64,000 nucleotides of DNA. Origin: an uncultured Alphaproteobacteria bacterium (GTDB lineage Bacteria; Pseudomonadota; Alphaproteobacteria; Micropepsales; Micropepsaceae). The notes beneath the pieces are model-generated. The model was not told the origin of the DNA. It was given only the letters and a program-made list of their open reading frames with translations, and made no database searches. The translations under genes and the position numbers were made by a program. The stretch is taken from positions 178,072 to 242,071 of the forward strand of contig CADEFU010000007.1 of the NCBI GenBank assembly GCA_902826695.1. The letters run 5' to 3'. Shown here piece after piece: positions 1 to 10,074 of the stretch; the first letter of the stretch is position 1, and every line of letters starts with the position of its first letter.

Positions 1-207
1 CGCCGCCGACCAGCGAAGAATAAGGGGACATGACAATTATTCCCGCTTCCGCCGCAGACGATCCGCACGGCGGGCAGATGTCGCGTCCGCAATAGCTGCC
101 CCGGACCCGGCGCGACCGTGCACACGGTCAATCGGCGACAATCTCGGCCCTGGAAAGCCAAGCCCCAAGTCTATATCCATGCACCCCAACTCAGGGGAGA
201 GTCGTCA

Positions 208-1008
208 GTGGCGAAGGTAAAGCCGACCAGCAATCCGAAGCTCAAGCTTCACGGGTTCAACAATCTGACCAAGTCGCTGTCGTTCAACATCTACGACATC
301 TGCTACGCGCGCTCGAAGGCGGAGAACCGCGAGTACATCGAGTACATCGACGAGGTCTACAACGCCAAGCGCCTGACCGCGATCCTGACCGAAGTCGCCG
401 ACATCATCGGCGCACACATCTTGAACGTAGCCAAGCAGGATTACGACCCGCAGGGCGCGAGCGTCACGATGCTGATCTCCGAAGGCCACAACGACGACCA
501 CTCCACGCCGAAGAAGGCGTCCGTCGTCGGCCACTTGGACAAGAGCCACATCACCGTTCACACCTATCCCGAAACGCACCCGGACGCGGGCATCAGCACC
601 TTCCGCGCCGATATCGACGTGAGCACCTGCGGCCGGATCTCGCCGCTTAAAGCGCTGAACTTTCTCATCGAAAGTTTCGAGTCCGACATCGTGGTGATGG
701 ATTATCGCGTGCGCGGCTTCACGCGCAACGTGCGCGGCATGAAGCACTTCATCGATCACACGATCGACTCGATCCAGAATTTCATCTCGCCCGGCATTCA
801 GAACCGCTACGACATGGTCGACGTGAACGTCTACCAAGAGAGCATCTTCCACACCAAGATGCGGCTGAAGGAACTCGACCTCGACACCTACCTATTCGGC
901 GCCGGCGAGGCAGACCTCTCCGCCCGCGAAGCCAAGCTCATCCGCGGCCGCGTCAATCACGAAATCAGCGAGATCTTCTACGGAAGGAACATTCAGCGCG
1001 GCGCATGA
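208..1008 (+). CDS. speD: S-adenosylmethionine decarboxylase proenzyme
   Basis: Pyruvoyl enzyme that decarboxylates S-adenosylmethionine to supply aminopropyl groups for spermidine synthesis. The 266-residue product matches the E. coli-type SpeD family along its whole length (264 residues in E. coli). The self-cleavage site is visible as [13 protein letters not shown] with the pyruvoyl-forming serine at residue 113, followed by [11 protein letters not shown] and the C-terminal EIFYGRN. I chose the GTG at 208 because an AGGGGAGA ribosome-binding site lies seven bases upstream and the family homology begins just after it; an in-frame GTG at 118 would add 30 unrelated residues. The gene is alone on its strand, with no spermidine synthase next to it. 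Confidence 0.96.
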   Translation: MAKVKPTSNPKLKLHGFNNLTKSLSFNIYDICYARSKAENREYIEYIDEVYNAKRLTAILTEVADIIGAHILNVAKQDYDPQGASVTMLISEGHNDDHSTPKKASVVGHLDKSHITVHTYPETHPDAGISTFRADIDVSTCGRISPLKALNFLIESFESDIVVMDYRVRGFTRNVRGMKHFIDHTIDSIQNFISPGIQNRYDMVDVNVYQESIFHTKMRLKELDLDTYLFGAGEADLSAREAKLIRGRVNHEISEIFYGRNIQRGA

Positions 1009-1015
1009 GGGCAGG

Positions 1016-1030
1016 GCGGGCTGAGCCCGC
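1016..1030. terminator. Short GC hairpin between convergent speD and DUF815 gene
   Basis: GCGGGC and GCCCGC form a six-base stem around a TGA loop just after the speD stop and before the end of the convergent ATPase gene. There is no T-tract on either strand, so terminator activity is only possible. Confidence 0.3.
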
Positions 1031-1041
1031 GCCACGCCGGT

Positions 1042-1899
1042 TCAATCCACCAGCCGTTGCCCTAACTCGCCGGCCAAGTCCTCGATGAACTGCCACGCCA
1101 CGCGGCCGGAACGTCCGCCGCGCGTCACCGCCCACTCAAGCGCGCGGCGGGCAAGGTCGCCGTCCGCGATCTTCAACCCGAAGTGCCGCGCGTACCCGCT
1201 GACGATCGCCAGGTAGTCCGCCTGGCTTACATTATGAAACCCGAGCCACAAGCCGAACCGGTCTGAGAGCGAGATCTTCTCCTCGACCGCCTCGTCCGCA
1301 TGGATCGCGGTCGAGCGTTCGTTCTCGATCATCTCGCGCGGCATCAGATGGCGCCGGTTCGACGTTGCATAGAAAACGACGTTCGACGGACGCCCGGCGA
1401 GCCCGCCCTCAAGCACAGTCTTCAACGGCCGGTACGCCGCATCGTGCGCATCGAACGAAAGGTCGTCGCAGAAGAGCACCGCCTTCACGGGCGCGCCGCC
1501 AAGCAAAGAGAGTAGGGCGCCGAGGGAGGCGATGTCCTCGCGATGAATCTCGACGAGCTTGAGTGCGCCCCCGCTTTCCGCCGCCACCGCCGCATGGACG
1601 GACTTCACGAGCGCGCTCTTTCCCGTGCCGCGCACACCCCACAGAAGCGCGTTGTTCGCCGGCAGCCCTTGCGCAAACCGCCGCGTATTGGCGAGCAGCT
1701 GATCGCGCTGCCGGTCGATTCCCTTCAACAGCGGCAGCGGCAGGCGCGCAATCTTGGCCAGTGGCAAAAGGGCGCGCCCGTTCGCGTCCCATTGGAAGCC
1801 CTCACCGGCCGCCCAGTCGGGCGCATGCGCTGCACCCGGCGCCAGCCGCTCCAAAGCCTTGGCAATGCGCTCCAAGAGCGCCTGTTCGTCAGAGTTCAT
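1042..1899 (-). CDS. DUF815-family AAA ATPase
   Basis: An ATP-binding protein of 285 residues in the DUF815 family, P-loop ATPases of unclear cellular role. The family hallmark KGIDRQRDQLLANT is followed by the Walker A motif GVRGTGKSALV and a Walker B-like VLFCDDLSF. The arginine- and aspartate-rich C-terminal half (LSDRFGLWLGF) also fits. The ATG at 1899 was chosen because the family homology starts there; the longer frame to 1992 adds 31 low-complexity residues reaching towards the yajC promoter. It is transcribed away from yajC, so the region 1900-2033 should hold divergent promoters. Confidence 0.88.
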   Translation of the reverse strand: MNSDEQALLERIAKALERLAPGAAHAPDWAAGEGFQWDANGRALLPLAKIARLPLPLLKGIDRQRDQLLANTRRFAQGLPANNALLWGVRGTGKSALVKSVHAAVAAESGGALKLVEIHREDIASLGALLSLLGGAPVKAVLFCDDLSFDAHDAAYRPLKTVLEGGLAGRPSNVVFYATSNRRHLMPREMIENERSTAIHADEAVEEKISLSDRFGLWLGFHNVSQADYLAIVSGYARHFGLKIADGDLARRALEWAVTRGGRSGRVAWQFIEDLAGELGQRLVD

Positions 1900-2033
1900 G
1901 ACACACTGACTAACCGATGCCGCAAATGTGGGCCAGAGCGAGGCTTTGGCTTGGTTGCAAAGGCCCGGTCGCTGGCTATAGTCCGGCCGCATCCAGCCAC
2001 CCCCGTCAAATCGTTAACGAGCGGCCGCGCCTT

Positions 2034-2381
2034 ATGTTCATTTCCCCTGCCTACGCCCAAGCCGCCGATGGCGGCGCCTCGACCGGCGCACTGATCGCAC
2101 AGTTCATTCCGTTCGTGGCGATCATCGCAATCATGTACTTCCTGGTCATCCGCCCCCAGCAACAGCGTCTGAAGGCGCACCAGGCGCTAATCGCAAGCGT
2201 GAAGCGCGGCGACGTCGTTGTCACCTCCGGCGGCATCATCGGCAAGGTCATCAAGGTCCTGGAGAACGATGAAGTCCAAATCGAAATCGCTGAAGACGTG
2301 CGCGTCAAAGTCGTGAAGTCCACCATCGCCGATGTGCGGTCCAGAACGGACACGGCCGACGCCAAAACGGACGCCGCTTAA
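2034..2381 (+). CDS. yajC: Preprotein translocase subunit YajC
   Basis: Small single-pass inner-membrane accessory of the Sec translocon, 115 residues. A membrane helix (FIPFVAIIAIMYFLVI, about residues 24-39) is followed at once by the family signature RPQQQRLKAHQ and a basic cytoplasmic tail with the conserved GDVVVTSGGIIGKV segment. The ATG at 2034 gives the usual alphaproteobacterial start MFISPAYAQA; the frame is open further upstream but carries no homology. It sits 33 bases before secD, the standard gene order. Confidence 0.96.
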   Translation: MFISPAYAQAADGGASTGALIAQFIPFVAIIAIMYFLVIRPQQQRLKAHQALIASVKRGDVVVTSGGIIGKVIKVLENDEVQIEIAEDVRVKVVKSTIADVRSRTDTADAKTDAA

Positions 2382-2414
2382 GAAGCGCCCCGAAAACACG
2401 AGAGTTACCAGTCA

Positions 2415-4049
2415 ATGTTGCAGATCCAGACTTGGAAAATCGTTCTCATCTTGGCCGCATGCGTGATCGGTGCGCTGATGGCGCTGCCGAACGTTATTCC
2501 TCAGGCCTGGCGGGACGGGATCGCCCGCAACATGAGCATCCTCCCGCACAAACCGGTGACGCTCGGTCTCGACCTGCAGGGCGGCGTCTACGTGTTGTTC
2601 GAGGCCGAGATCGACGTCGCGGTGAAAGACCGCTTGCAGTCGCTGCTCGACGACATCCGCAAGGGCCTGCGCAAGGCGAAGATCCCCTACGCCGGCCTCG
2701 GCGCCGGGCCGGACGCCATCACCGTGCGCATCCTCGATACCGACCCCGCCAAGATCGAAGAGGCGCGCACCTTCCTGCGCAGCCTGGCCTCGCCGACCAC
2801 GGCGACGTTCACCGGCATCAATACCAACAACTACGACGTCAAGATCGAAGCCGACGGCACGGCGACGCTGTCGATCACCGATGCGGGCCGCGAACAAATT
2901 CGCGCCAACGCCATGGCGCAGTCCGTTGAAATCCTGCGCAAGCGCATCGACCCCGAAGGCACGAAGGAAGTCACGATCCAGCCCCAGGGCGCCAACCGCA
3001 TCATCGTGCAGGTGCCGGGCGAAACCGATCCGCAGAAGGTCATCACGCTGGGCAGCACGGCCGCCAAGCTGACGTTCCATATGGTGGATGAAACCGTGTC
3101 GGCGGCCGACATCGCGGCGAAGCGTATCCCGCCGGGTTCGCGCCTTCTCTACGAGAAGAACAACCGCAACGGCGTGATCAGCGAAGACCCGATCGTGATT
3201 AAGGAGCGCGCGCTCATCACCGGCGACATGCTGGAGCAGGCGCAGGGCGCCTTCGACCCGCAGTCGCAGCTGCCGATTATCTCGTTCAAGTTCGATGCCG
3301 TGGGCGCTCGTCGCTTTGCCGAAGCAACCAAAGAAAATGTCGGCAAGCGCTTCGCCGCCGTCCTCGACGAAAAGGTCATCACGGCCCCGGTCATCCGCTC
3401 GCCCATTCTCGGCGGCAGCGGCATCATCGAAGGCCAATTCACGATTCAAGAGGCAAACGAAACCGCAATCCTCTTGAACTCGGGCGCACTGTTCGTGCCG
3501 CTGACGGCTGAAGACCAGCGGACCGTAGGCCCCGAACTCGGCAGGGACTCGGTCGAGAGGGGCCAATACGCGGCCCTCGCGGGCCTAGTCCTGGTGGCTA
3601 TCTTCATGCTTATGCAGTACCGCCTGTTCGGCTTATTCGCCGACATCGCGCTGGCGGTAAACCTCGTGCTGCTGCTCGGCCTCATGACCGCGATTGGCGC
3701 CACGCTGACCTTGCCCGGGATCGCCGCCTTCGTGCTCACCATGGGCATGGCGGTCGACGCGAATGTGTTGATCTATGAGCGCATTCGCGAAGAACAGCGA
3801 AACGGCCGCTCCGTCATGTCCTCGATCGACGCCGGCTATGAGCGCGCGATGACGACCATCATCGACTCGAACCTGACGACGTTGCTTGCGGGTCTGATTT
3901 TGCTCGTGATGGGCACGGGGCCCGTGAAAGGCTTCGCCGTCGCTCTGTCGCTTGGTATCGTAACCTCAGTGTTCACCGCGACCTACGTGACCCGCCTGCT
4001 CGTGATTTGGTGGCTTAAGGGCCAACGCCGCACCGAAATACCGGTCTAG
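2415..4049 (+). CDS. secD: Protein translocase subunit SecD
   Basis: Sec translocon accessory of 544 residues that uses the proton gradient to help proteins leave the channel on the periplasmic side. It has an N-terminal membrane helix, the conserved LGLDLQGGVYVLFEAE motif near residue 55, a large periplasmic P1 domain, and a C-terminal five-helix RND-like block with GMAVDANVLIYERIREE. The length is that of SecD alone; it is not a SecD-SecF fusion. SecF, which normally follows directly, is absent here: the next gene is an unrelated membrane protein. This is described under findings. Confidence 0.97.
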   Translation: MLQIQTWKIVLILAACVIGALMALPNVIPQAWRDGIARNMSILPHKPVTLGLDLQGGVYVLFEAEIDVAVKDRLQSLLDDIRKGLRKAKIPYAGLGAGPDAITVRILDTDPAKIEEARTFLRSLASPTTATFTGINTNNYDVKIEADGTATLSITDAGREQIRANAMAQSVEILRKRIDPEGTKEVTIQPQGANRIIVQVPGETDPQKVITLGSTAAKLTFHMVDETVSAADIAAKRIPPGSRLLYEKNNRNGVISEDPIVIKERALITGDMLEQAQGAFDPQSQLPIISFKFDAVGARRFAEATKENVGKRFAAVLDEKVITAPVIRSPILGGSGIIEGQFTIQEANETAILLNSGALFVPLTAEDQRTVGPELGRDSVERGQYAALAGLVLVAIFMLMQYRLFGLFADIALAVNLVLLLGLMTAIGATLTLPGIAAFVLTMGMAVDANVLIYERIREEQRNGRSVMSSIDAGYERAMTTIIDSNLTTLLAGLILLVMGTGPVKGFAVALSLGIVTSVFTATYVTRLLVIWWLKGQRRTEIPV

Positions 4050-4167
4050 CGCCCCTAAATCCCTCATTTCGTTCGGGTTTTTCGCCTTCCGGTCGATTGA
4101 CGCGCCCTTCGCGTGTACTCTTCACTGCGCCGTCATTGAGTCGGTTGGCTGAAGGGGAGAGAACGTC

Positions 4168-4809
4168 GTGGCCGGGCTTTTATCGAATCTCAGGAACACG
4201 TTGATCGCAGGCTTCGTGCTAGCGCTCGTCGTGTTCGTCATTTTCATAGTTATGGGCGGATACAGCCTCTCTGCCATTTTGGGCGGCGAACAGTTCTGGG
4301 GCTTCGTCGTGCGCTGGCTGCACGTGGTGTTCGGCATCCTCTGGATCGGGCTGCTCTACTACTTCAACGTCGTGCAGATGCCGATGATGCCCAAGATCCC
4401 GGACGATCAAAAGCCGGCGGTATCGAAGTTCATCGCCCCTGAAGCGCTATGGTATTTCCGCTGGGCGGCGATGGGCACGATGGTGCTCGGCGTTCTCCTG
4501 GCGCTTATCAACCGCTACTTCCTGGATGCGATGACGCTGGGCGCGACCCAGGGCTTCGTCTCGGCTCAAACGACGCTGATCGGCATTGGCATGTGGCTGG
4601 GCTTGATCATGTGGTTCAACGTCTGGTTCGTCATTTGGCCGAACCAGCAACGCGCACTCAACATCGACAACAAGTTCCCCGATTTGAGCAAAGACCAGAA
4701 GGCCGGCCACGCGCGCACTGCCATGCTGTTCTCGCGCACGAACTTCATGCTCTCGATCCCGATGCTGTTCTGCATGGTCGGCGGCGGCATCAACGCCAAC
4801 CTCGGCTGA
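4168..4809 (+). CDS. PuuD-like integral membrane protein
   Basis: A hydrophobic protein of 213 residues resembling the membrane domain of PuuD-type urate hydroxylases. Recognisable parts are RWLHVVFGILWIGLLYYFN (about residues 50-69), PEALWYFRWAAMGT and MWFNVWFVIWPNQQRAL. I see four or more membrane helices. Full-length PuuD carries an additional C-terminal cytochrome c domain with CxxCH; none is present here, so urate hydroxylation should not be assumed. The GTG start has a strong AAGGGGAGA ribosome-binding site seven bases upstream. It lies where secF would be expected after secD, with 118 bases and probably its own promoter between them. Confidence 0.75.
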   Translation: MAGLLSNLRNTLIAGFVLALVVFVIFIVMGGYSLSAILGGEQFWGFVVRWLHVVFGILWIGLLYYFNVVQMPMMPKIPDDQKPAVSKFIAPEALWYFRWAAMGTMVLGVLLALINRYFLDAMTLGATQGFVSAQTTLIGIGMWLGLIMWFNVWFVIWPNQQRALNIDNKFPDLSKDQKAGHARTAMLFSRTNFMLSIPMLFCMVGGGINANLG

Positions 4810-4879
4810 TCGGGCGAAGCGAACGAAAAGGGCAGGGGGCTGTGCGGCATCGCGCAGCCCTTTGTCGTTGGAGCCTCAC

Positions 4880-5665
4880 GTGACCGAAGACGAGTGGCAC
4901 GAGCTAGAGAACGCGGTCGCGGTCGGCGCCCCTGACCGCTACGTCGCGGCCTTCTTCGCGCCCGCCCAGCGTCGCCGCGCCTTGGTCGCTCTCTACGCCT
5001 TCGACAACGAACTTGCCCACGTCGCCGGCGTCGTGCGCGAGCCCATGTTGGGCCATGTTCGCCTTGCCTGGTGGCGCGAACGCCTGGCCGCCATCTACGA
5101 GGGCGCCGCCCAGCAAGCCCCCACCGCCAAAGCGCTCGCCAAGGTCGTAGACGCCCACAAACCGCCGCGCGCACTCCTCGACGGGCTAATCGATACCCGC
5201 GCCCACGACTTCGACGAGGCCCCCTTCGCCGACGAGGCCGCCTTCGAGCGCTACGCCGACGCGACCGAAGGCAACGTCATGCGCCTCGCCGTGCATATCC
5301 TGGGTCTCGCGCCACTGAACGAAGAGGTAATCCGAAACGTGGCCCTCGCCGCGGCTCTGGGCACGCAACAAAGCAACGCCCCGCGCCTGGCCAGACAGCG
5401 CCGCTACCGGCTGCCGCTGACGTGGCTGCAGGCACAGGGCATGAACACGGAAGATGTCTTTGCCAACCCCGACGCGCTCGCCCGCGTTATGCCGCAAGCC
5501 ACCCAGCGCATCAATCAAGCGCTCGCCACCGCCAATCGGGGCCGCTTCCGCTTGGGCGCTATGCCGGTATTGAGCCCGGCAACGATGGCCCGGGAGACGG
5601 GCCCTGCCGCACCCTGGCGCCGCTTCGTACGCATCGCCTTTGCCAACCTGACGTGGCGGCTGTAG
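4880..5665 (+). CDS. Squalene/phytoene synthase family protein
   Basis: A protein of about 261 residues with the squalene/phytoene synthase fold (RRRALVALYAFDNELAHV, LAWWRERLAAIYEG, YADATEGNVMRLAVHILG). The first Asp-rich motif is poor (FDNELAHV rather than DxxxD), as in the NDUFAF6-like branch of the family, which includes a complex I assembly factor. A chaperone-like role is therefore as likely as prenyl transfer; this is inference. In many alphaproteobacteria a gene of this family follows secD-secF, so the location is conserved. The GTG at 4880 has GGAG six bases upstream; TTG codons at 4862 and 4868 are less likely starts. Confidence 0.8.
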   Translation: MTEDEWHELENAVAVGAPDRYVAAFFAPAQRRRALVALYAFDNELAHVAGVVREPMLGHVRLAWWRERLAAIYEGAAQQAPTAKALAKVVDAHKPPRALLDGLIDTRAHDFDEAPFADEAAFERYADATEGNVMRLAVHILGLAPLNEEVIRNVALAAALGTQQSNAPRLARQRRYRLPLTWLQAQGMNTEDVFANPDALARVMPQATQRINQALATANRGRFRLGAMPVLSPATMARETGPAAPWRRFVRIAFANLTWRL

Positions 5666-5679
5666 CGCTTGGAAAGCGC

Positions 5680-5994
5680 CTAGTTCCGCACCACGCTGGC
5701 GACGTAGTGCTTCGCGATCGCCTGAAGCGCCGCGACTTCGTTCGAGAACACCTGGTCGAGCTTCACAAAATCGCTCCGGCGTCCGCGTGGCACCGAACGC
5801 AGGATCGAGGCCTCAACCCCGTTCGCCGCGCGCACGATAACCCCGGCGTCGCGCCAGTCGTCGTCGGCCACCAAGCCGTCGTCCGTGCGGTGGGCAAGGT
5901 GTGTCTTCACCCGGGCCCGCTCGCCGATCTCGGCGTTGTCGAGCGCAAATTCGCGGAACGTCCCGTTCCCTTCGTCCTTCGAGCAGATGATCAT
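5680..5994 (-). CDS. Hypothetical protein, 104 aa
   Basis: A small soluble protein that I do not recognise, rich in charged residues and without signal peptide or membrane segment. The ATG at 5994 is preceded by GGGAAGA about eleven bases upstream. The gene is convergent with the squalene-synthase family gene; a small GCGCTT/AAGCGC hairpin (5665-5679) separates them. It is downstream of nrdJ on the same strand but beyond the nrdJ hairpin, so it is probably expressed separately. Confidence 0.5.
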   Translation of the reverse strand: MIICSKDEGNGTFREFALDNAEIGERARVKTHLAHRTDDGLVADDDWRDAGVIVRAANGVEASILRSVPRGRRSDFVKLDQVFSNEVAALQAIAKHYVASVVRN

Positions 5995-6028
5995 TGGTCT
6001 GTTGTCTTCCCGAGTTTCTTCTCAGTCT

Positions 6029-6057
6029 GGGAGCGCGGGCGAACCGCCCGCTCTTCC
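6029..6057. repeat. Imperfect GC palindrome downstream of nrdJ
   Basis: GGGAGCGCGGGCG and CGCCCGCTCTTCCC face each other around a short AA/AC loop, an imperfect inverted repeat. Together with the perfect hairpin at 6097-6124, which shares the GCGGGCG core, it fills the non-coding gap between nrdJ and the next gene. It resembles dispersed intergenic palindromes of GC-rich proteobacteria. Confidence 0.4.
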
Positions 6058-6096
6058 CGACGTTTGATTGTCACCACCAGTGCATGCATACGCGGT

Positions 6097-6124
6097 GAAG
6101 CGCGGGCGAGGGCGCCCGCGCTTC
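6097..6124 (-). terminator. Strong hairpin after nrdJ
   Basis: A perfect 12-base stem (GAAGCGCGGGCG with CGCCCGCGCTTC) around a four-base loop begins five bases past the nrdJ stop. There is no T-tract on the nrdJ side, so it may stabilise the 3' end or be a dispersed palindrome rather than a classical intrinsic terminator. Confidence 0.5.
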
Positions 6125-6128
6125 GAGA

Positions 6129-9100
6129 CTAACTACAACCCGTCGTGGTTCCGCAGCTGTCGCACTTCAAGCATGTGCCATTGCGCACCAGCGTGAAGTT
6201 CCCGCAGTTGCCGCACGCATCGCCCTCGTAGCCCTTGATCCGGGCTTCGGCGACTTTGCGTGCGCGCAGCGTCGCGGTCGACATCGTGACCTCACGCTCG
6301 ACCACCTCGATCGCCTGCGCGACCGGATTCGTAGCAGTCCGGCGGGCGGCCACATCGAGCGCCATCTCGCTCGCGGTGGCGAGCATCATCTGCGCCGGAT
6401 CGATCTTCACAGCTGCGCCGCCCTCGACGACCATCAGCTGCTGCGGGATTTGCCCACGCACGAGACCCGCCGAGACAATGCGCGCCGTGTTCTGCGCCGG
6501 AGCTGCAGGGCGTTTGCCCTCGCCGTCGCCGCCGCCGATCTCGCTGTCCCCGGGCACAACGTGCGCCAGGTCGTGACGGCCGAGATAGGAAACCGCCAGC
6601 TCACGGAACACATAGTCGAGGATCGACGTGGCGTTCTTGATCGCCTCGTTGCCCGTCACCATGCCGGCCGGCTCGAAGCGCGTGAACGTGAAAGCTTCCA
6701 CGAACTCGTCCAGCGGCACGCCGTACTGCAAGCCGATCGAAATCGCGATCGCGAAATTGTTCATCAAGCTGCGGAAGGCGGCGCCCTCCTTGTGCATGTC
6801 GATGAAAATCTCGCCGATCCGCCCGTCGTCGTACTCGCCCGTGCGCAGGTAAACCTTGTGCCCGCCCACGGTCGCCTTCTGCGTATAGCCTTTGCGGCGA
6901 TGCGGCAGCTTCTCGCGGTCGCGCTTCGTGATCTCCACGATGCGCTCCACGATCCGCTCGGCCAAAGCCGACGCCCGCGCACCCGACGCCATTTCGGGCA
7001 GGGTATCGAGAAGATCGTCGTCCTCGTCGTCGCTCGCCAAGATCGACGAGGCGAGCGGCTGCGACAGCTTCGAGCCGTCGCGATAAAGCGCGTTGGCCTT
7101 CAGCGCCAGCTTCCACGACTTCATGTACGCGTCCGCGCAATCCTTCACGGTCGCGAGGTTCGGCATGTTGATCGTCTTCGAGATTGCGCCCGAAATGAAC
7201 GGCTGCGCCGCCGCCAGCATCAAGATGTGGCTGTCGACCGAGAGCGAGCGCTTGCCGAGCTTGCCGCACGGATTGGCGCAATCGAACACCGGCAGATGCT
7301 CGTCCTTCAGATGCGGCGCGCCTTCCAGCGTCATCGCCCCGCAGCAGAAGAGGTTGGCCTGGTCGATATCGGCCTTCGTGAACCCGATTTCGAGAAGCAG
7401 GTTGAAGTCCGGCGCATCCAGCCGCTCGACGGGAATGCCAAGCGTCTTCGTGCAGAACTCGTCACCCAGCGTCCAACGGTTGAACACGAACGAGATATCG
7501 AACGCGGTCGAAAGCGACGCTTCGACGGCTTCAAGTTCCTTATCCGTGAACCCTTTGACCTTCAGCCATTCGTGGTTCACGCCAGTCGCGCCCTTCAGCG
7601 TTCCGCGGCCCACGGCATAGTTGATGATCGCATCCGACTGCGCACTCGTATAACCGAGCACGCGCAGCGCTTCCGGCACCGACTGGTTGATGATCTTGAA
7701 ATAGCCGCCACCGGCCAGCTTCTTGAACTTCACCAGCGCGAAATCCGGCTCGATGCCCGTCGTGTCGCAATCCATAACAAGCCCGATCGTGCCCGTCGGC
7801 GCGATCACCGTGGACTGCGCATTGCGATAGCCATAGAGCGCGCCTTGGCTAAGCGCCTCGTCCCACGATGCGCGCGCCCGATCGACAAGGCCTTCAAAGC
7901 CCGACGCCGGCATGTCCATGGCGTTGAGCGGCACCGGCTTGATCGACACCTTCTCATAGCCGTCAACTGCGCCGTAAGCGGCCCGGCGATGGTTACGGAT
8001 GACGCGCAGCATGTGCTCCGCGTTCTTCGCGTAGCCTTTGAATGCGCCAAGCTCGCGCGCCATCGCCGCAGAAGTGGCGTAGGAAGCGCCGGTCATCAGC
8101 GCCGCCAGCGCACCGGCAACCGCACGGCCTTGCTGCGAGTCGTAGGCAATGCCCGACGTCATGAGCAGGCCGCCGATGTTGGCATAGCCGAGGCCCAGCG
8201 TCCGGTACTCGTAAGACAATTGCGCAATCTCTTTCGACGGGAACTGCGCCATCATCACCGAGACTTCGAGCACGATCGTCCAAAGGCGAACCGCATGCTC
8301 ATAAGCCGCGACGTCGAACACTTTGCCGCCCTTGCCGTCGTCCTTGCGGAACGCGAGCAGGTTCAACGACGCCAAGTTGCACGCCGTGTCGTCGAGGAAC
8401 ATGTATTCCGAGCACGGATTCGACGCCCGGATGTCGCCCGAAGCGGGGCAGGTGTGCCAGTCGTTGATCGTCGTATGGAATTGCAGGCCCGGATCGGCGC
8501 ACTGCCACGCCGCTTCCGCAATCTTGCCCCACAGGTCGCGTGCCTTCACGGTCTTGTGCAGCTTGCCGTCCGTGCGGCGCGTCAGATTCCACTCGCTGTC
8601 GGTCTCGACCGCGCGCAGGAACGCATCGTTCACGCGTACCGTGTTGTTCGAGTTCTGACCCGACACCGTATAGTACGCCTCGCCATCCCAATCCGTGTCG
8701 AGCACGGGGATGTCTATCGCTTCATAGCCCTGGCGCGCGAAGTGGATTGCACGTTGCACCGCGTTGTCGGGAATCTGGGCTTTGCGCGCGGCCTTGATCT
8801 CGCGCTTCAGAGCAGGATTTTGCAGCGGATCGAAGCACGCGTCGCCATCGGCCGAGCAGTTCACGCACGCTTTGATGATCAGGTTCAGGTGCTTGTTCAG
8901 CAGCTTCGACCCGGCAACCAGCGCCGCCACCTTCTGCTCTTCCTTCACCTTCCAGTCGATGAAGAGCTCGATATCCGGATGGTCCGCATCAACGATCACC
9001 ATCTTCGCCGCGCGCCGCGTCGTGCCGCCCGACTTGATCGCACCGGCCGCCCGGTCGCCGATCTTCAGGAAGCTCATCAAGCCCGACGACTTGCCGCCGC

Positions 9101-9839
9101 CCGACAATTTCTCGTTAGCCCCGCGCAGCGCCGAGAAGTTCGACCCCGTGCCCGAGCCATACTTGAAGAGGCGCGCTTCGCGCACCCAGAGGTCCATGAT
9201 CCCGCCTTCATTCACGAGATCGTCCTGGATGCCTTGAATGAAGCACGCATGCGGCTGCGGATGCTCGTAAGAGCTCGCCGACGCCGTCAGCTCACCGGTC
9301 CAGTGATCGACATAATGGTGGCCTTGCGCGGGACCATCGATCCCATAAGCCCAATGCAGACCCGTGTTGAACCATTGCGGGCTGTTCGGCGCCGCCATTT
9401 GGGCCGCCAGCATGTAGCGCATCTCGTCGAAGAACGCGCGCGCATCGCTCTCTTCGTCGAAGTAGCCGCCCTTCCAACCCCAATACGTCCACGTACCGGC
9501 CAAACGATCAAACACCTGCCGCGCGCTCGACTCGCCGACAGCCTTGGGCGCGTCCTTCACCTTCTTGAGCGCAGCTTCATCCGGCGCGTGCCGCCACAGC
9601 CATTCCGGCACCTTGTCTTCTGCGACGGGCTTCAGCTTCGCAGCGATGCCGGCCTTGCGAAAATACTTTTGCGCGAGAACGTCGGAAGCAACCTGGCTCC
9701 AGCTCGCCGGCACCTCGATGCCTTCTTGGCGGAACACGACTGAGCCATCCGGATTGCGGATCTCGCTCGCTGTCGTGCGGAACGCGATTCCTTCGTATGC
9801 CGATTGGCCTTCCTGGGTGAAGACGCGGTCGATGCGCAT
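6129..9839 (-). CDS. nrdJ: Adenosylcobalamin-dependent ribonucleotide reductase
   Basis: Class II ribonucleotide reductase of 1236 residues that makes deoxyribonucleotides with coenzyme B12 as radical source, independent of oxygen. The protein shows the catalytic region [37 protein letters not shown], and the redox-active C-terminal cysteine tail (CGNCGNF then [13 protein letters not shown]). The length and the C-terminal zinc-ribbon-like tail fit the long alphaproteobacterial NrdJ form. I saw no cobalamin riboswitch upstream, which would be unusual for this isozyme anyway. Two copies of CAGATTTAGT lie about 180-225 bases before the start and are described separately. Confidence 0.97.
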   Translation of the reverse strand: MRIDRVFTQEGQSAYEGIAFRTTASEIRNPDGSVVFRQEGIEVPASWSQVASDVLAQKYFRKAGIAAKLKPVAEDKVPEWLWRHAPDEAALKKVKDAPKAVGESSARQVFDRLAGTWTYWGWKGGYFDEESDARAFFDEMRYMLAAQMAAPNSPQWFNTGLHWAYGIDGPAQGHHYVDHWTGELTASASSYEHPQPHACFIQGIQDDLVNEGGIMDLWVREARLFKYGSGTGSNFSALRGANEKLSGGGKSSGLMSFLKIGDRAAGAIKSGGTTRRAAKMVIVDADHPDIELFIDWKVKEEQKVAALVAGSKLLNKHLNLIIKACVNCSADGDACFDPLQNPALKREIKAARKAQIPDNAVQRAIHFARQGYEAIDIPVLDTDWDGEAYYTVSGQNSNNTVRVNDAFLRAVETDSEWNLTRRTDGKLHKTVKARDLWGKIAEAAWQCADPGLQFHTTINDWHTCPASGDIRASNPCSEYMFLDDTACNLASLNLLAFRKDDGKGGKVFDVAAYEHAVRLWTIVLEVSVMMAQFPSKEIAQLSYEYRTLGLGYANIGGLLMTSGIAYDSQQGRAVAGALAALMTGASYATSAAMARELGAFKGYAKNAEHMLRVIRNHRRAAYGAVDGYEKVSIKPVPLNAMDMPASGFEGLVDRARASWDEALSQGALYGYRNAQSTVIAPTGTIGLVMDCDTTGIEPDFALVKFKKLAGGGYFKIINQSVPEALRVLGYTSAQSDAIINYAVGRGTLKGATGVNHEWLKVKGFTDKELEAVEASLSTAFDISFVFNRWTLGDEFCTKTLGIPVERLDAPDFNLLLEIGFTKADIDQANLFCCGAMTLEGAPHLKDEHLPVFDCANPCGKLGKRSLSVDSHILMLAAAQPFISGAISKTINMPNLATVKDCADAYMKSWKLALKANALYRDGSKLSQPLASSILASDDEDDDLLDTLPEMASGARASALAERIVERIVEITKRDREKLPHRRKGYTQKATVGGHKVYLRTGEYDDGRIGEIFIDMHKEGAAFRSLMNNFAIAISIGLQYGVPLDEFVEAFTFTRFEPAGMVTGNEAIKNATSILDYVFRELAVSYLGRHDLAHVVPGDSEIGGGDGEGKRPAAPAQNTARIVSAGLVRGQIPQQLMVVEGGAAVKIDPAQMMLATASEMALDVAARRTATNPVAQAIEVVEREVTMSTATLRARKVAEARIKGYEGDACGNCGNFTLVRNGTCLKCDSCGTTTGCS

Positions 9840-10023
9840 GTACGTGAAGCCCCTCTAGTGCCCTTGGGTGATCAACTTCCCCGTTGAGCAAAGGCTTCTC
9901 GGATCGTTTGGGACCTTAGGTGCCGCGCGACTCCACCAAACTCCCCCGCGCGACCGGTCCCTGGCCCGAAAAAACTTGGCTAACAGGGACCCCTATCTAG
10001 TACCTAGATTTTGATCTTCGCAA

Positions 10024-10065
10024 CAGATTTAGTGTTAACCGCCGTTAGCAAATACCAGATTTAGT
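10024..10065. promoter_or_regulatory. Direct repeat pair upstream of nrdJ
   Basis: The ten-base word CAGATTTAGT occurs at 10024-10033 and again at 10056-10065. The 32-base spacing is close to three helical turns, as for cooperative binding of one regulator to one DNA face. A degenerate third copy may lie at 10005-10014. They sit in the 498-base non-coding region between divergent nrdJ and the SPFH gene; which promoter they serve is unknown. The part of that gap nearest nrdJ (9840-10000) shows nothing else I can name. Confidence 0.35.
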
Positions 10066-10074
10066 AGGTAGGCA

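Noticed and set aside
118..207. The longer N-terminus of SpeD starting at GTG 118
   Set aside because: No homology in the extra 30 residues and a much better ribosome-binding site before GTG 208.
6450..9743. A 1097-codon open frame on the plus strand
   Set aside because: It is exactly antisense to nrdJ, arginine- and valine-rich without any domain, as expected from GC-rich third codon positions of the real gene.
10030..10047. A CtrA-like site (TTAACCGCCGTTAG) in the nrdJ/SPFH gap
   Set aside because: The spacing is six rather than seven bases and the second half is TTAG, so the match to TTAA-N7-TTAA is too poor.
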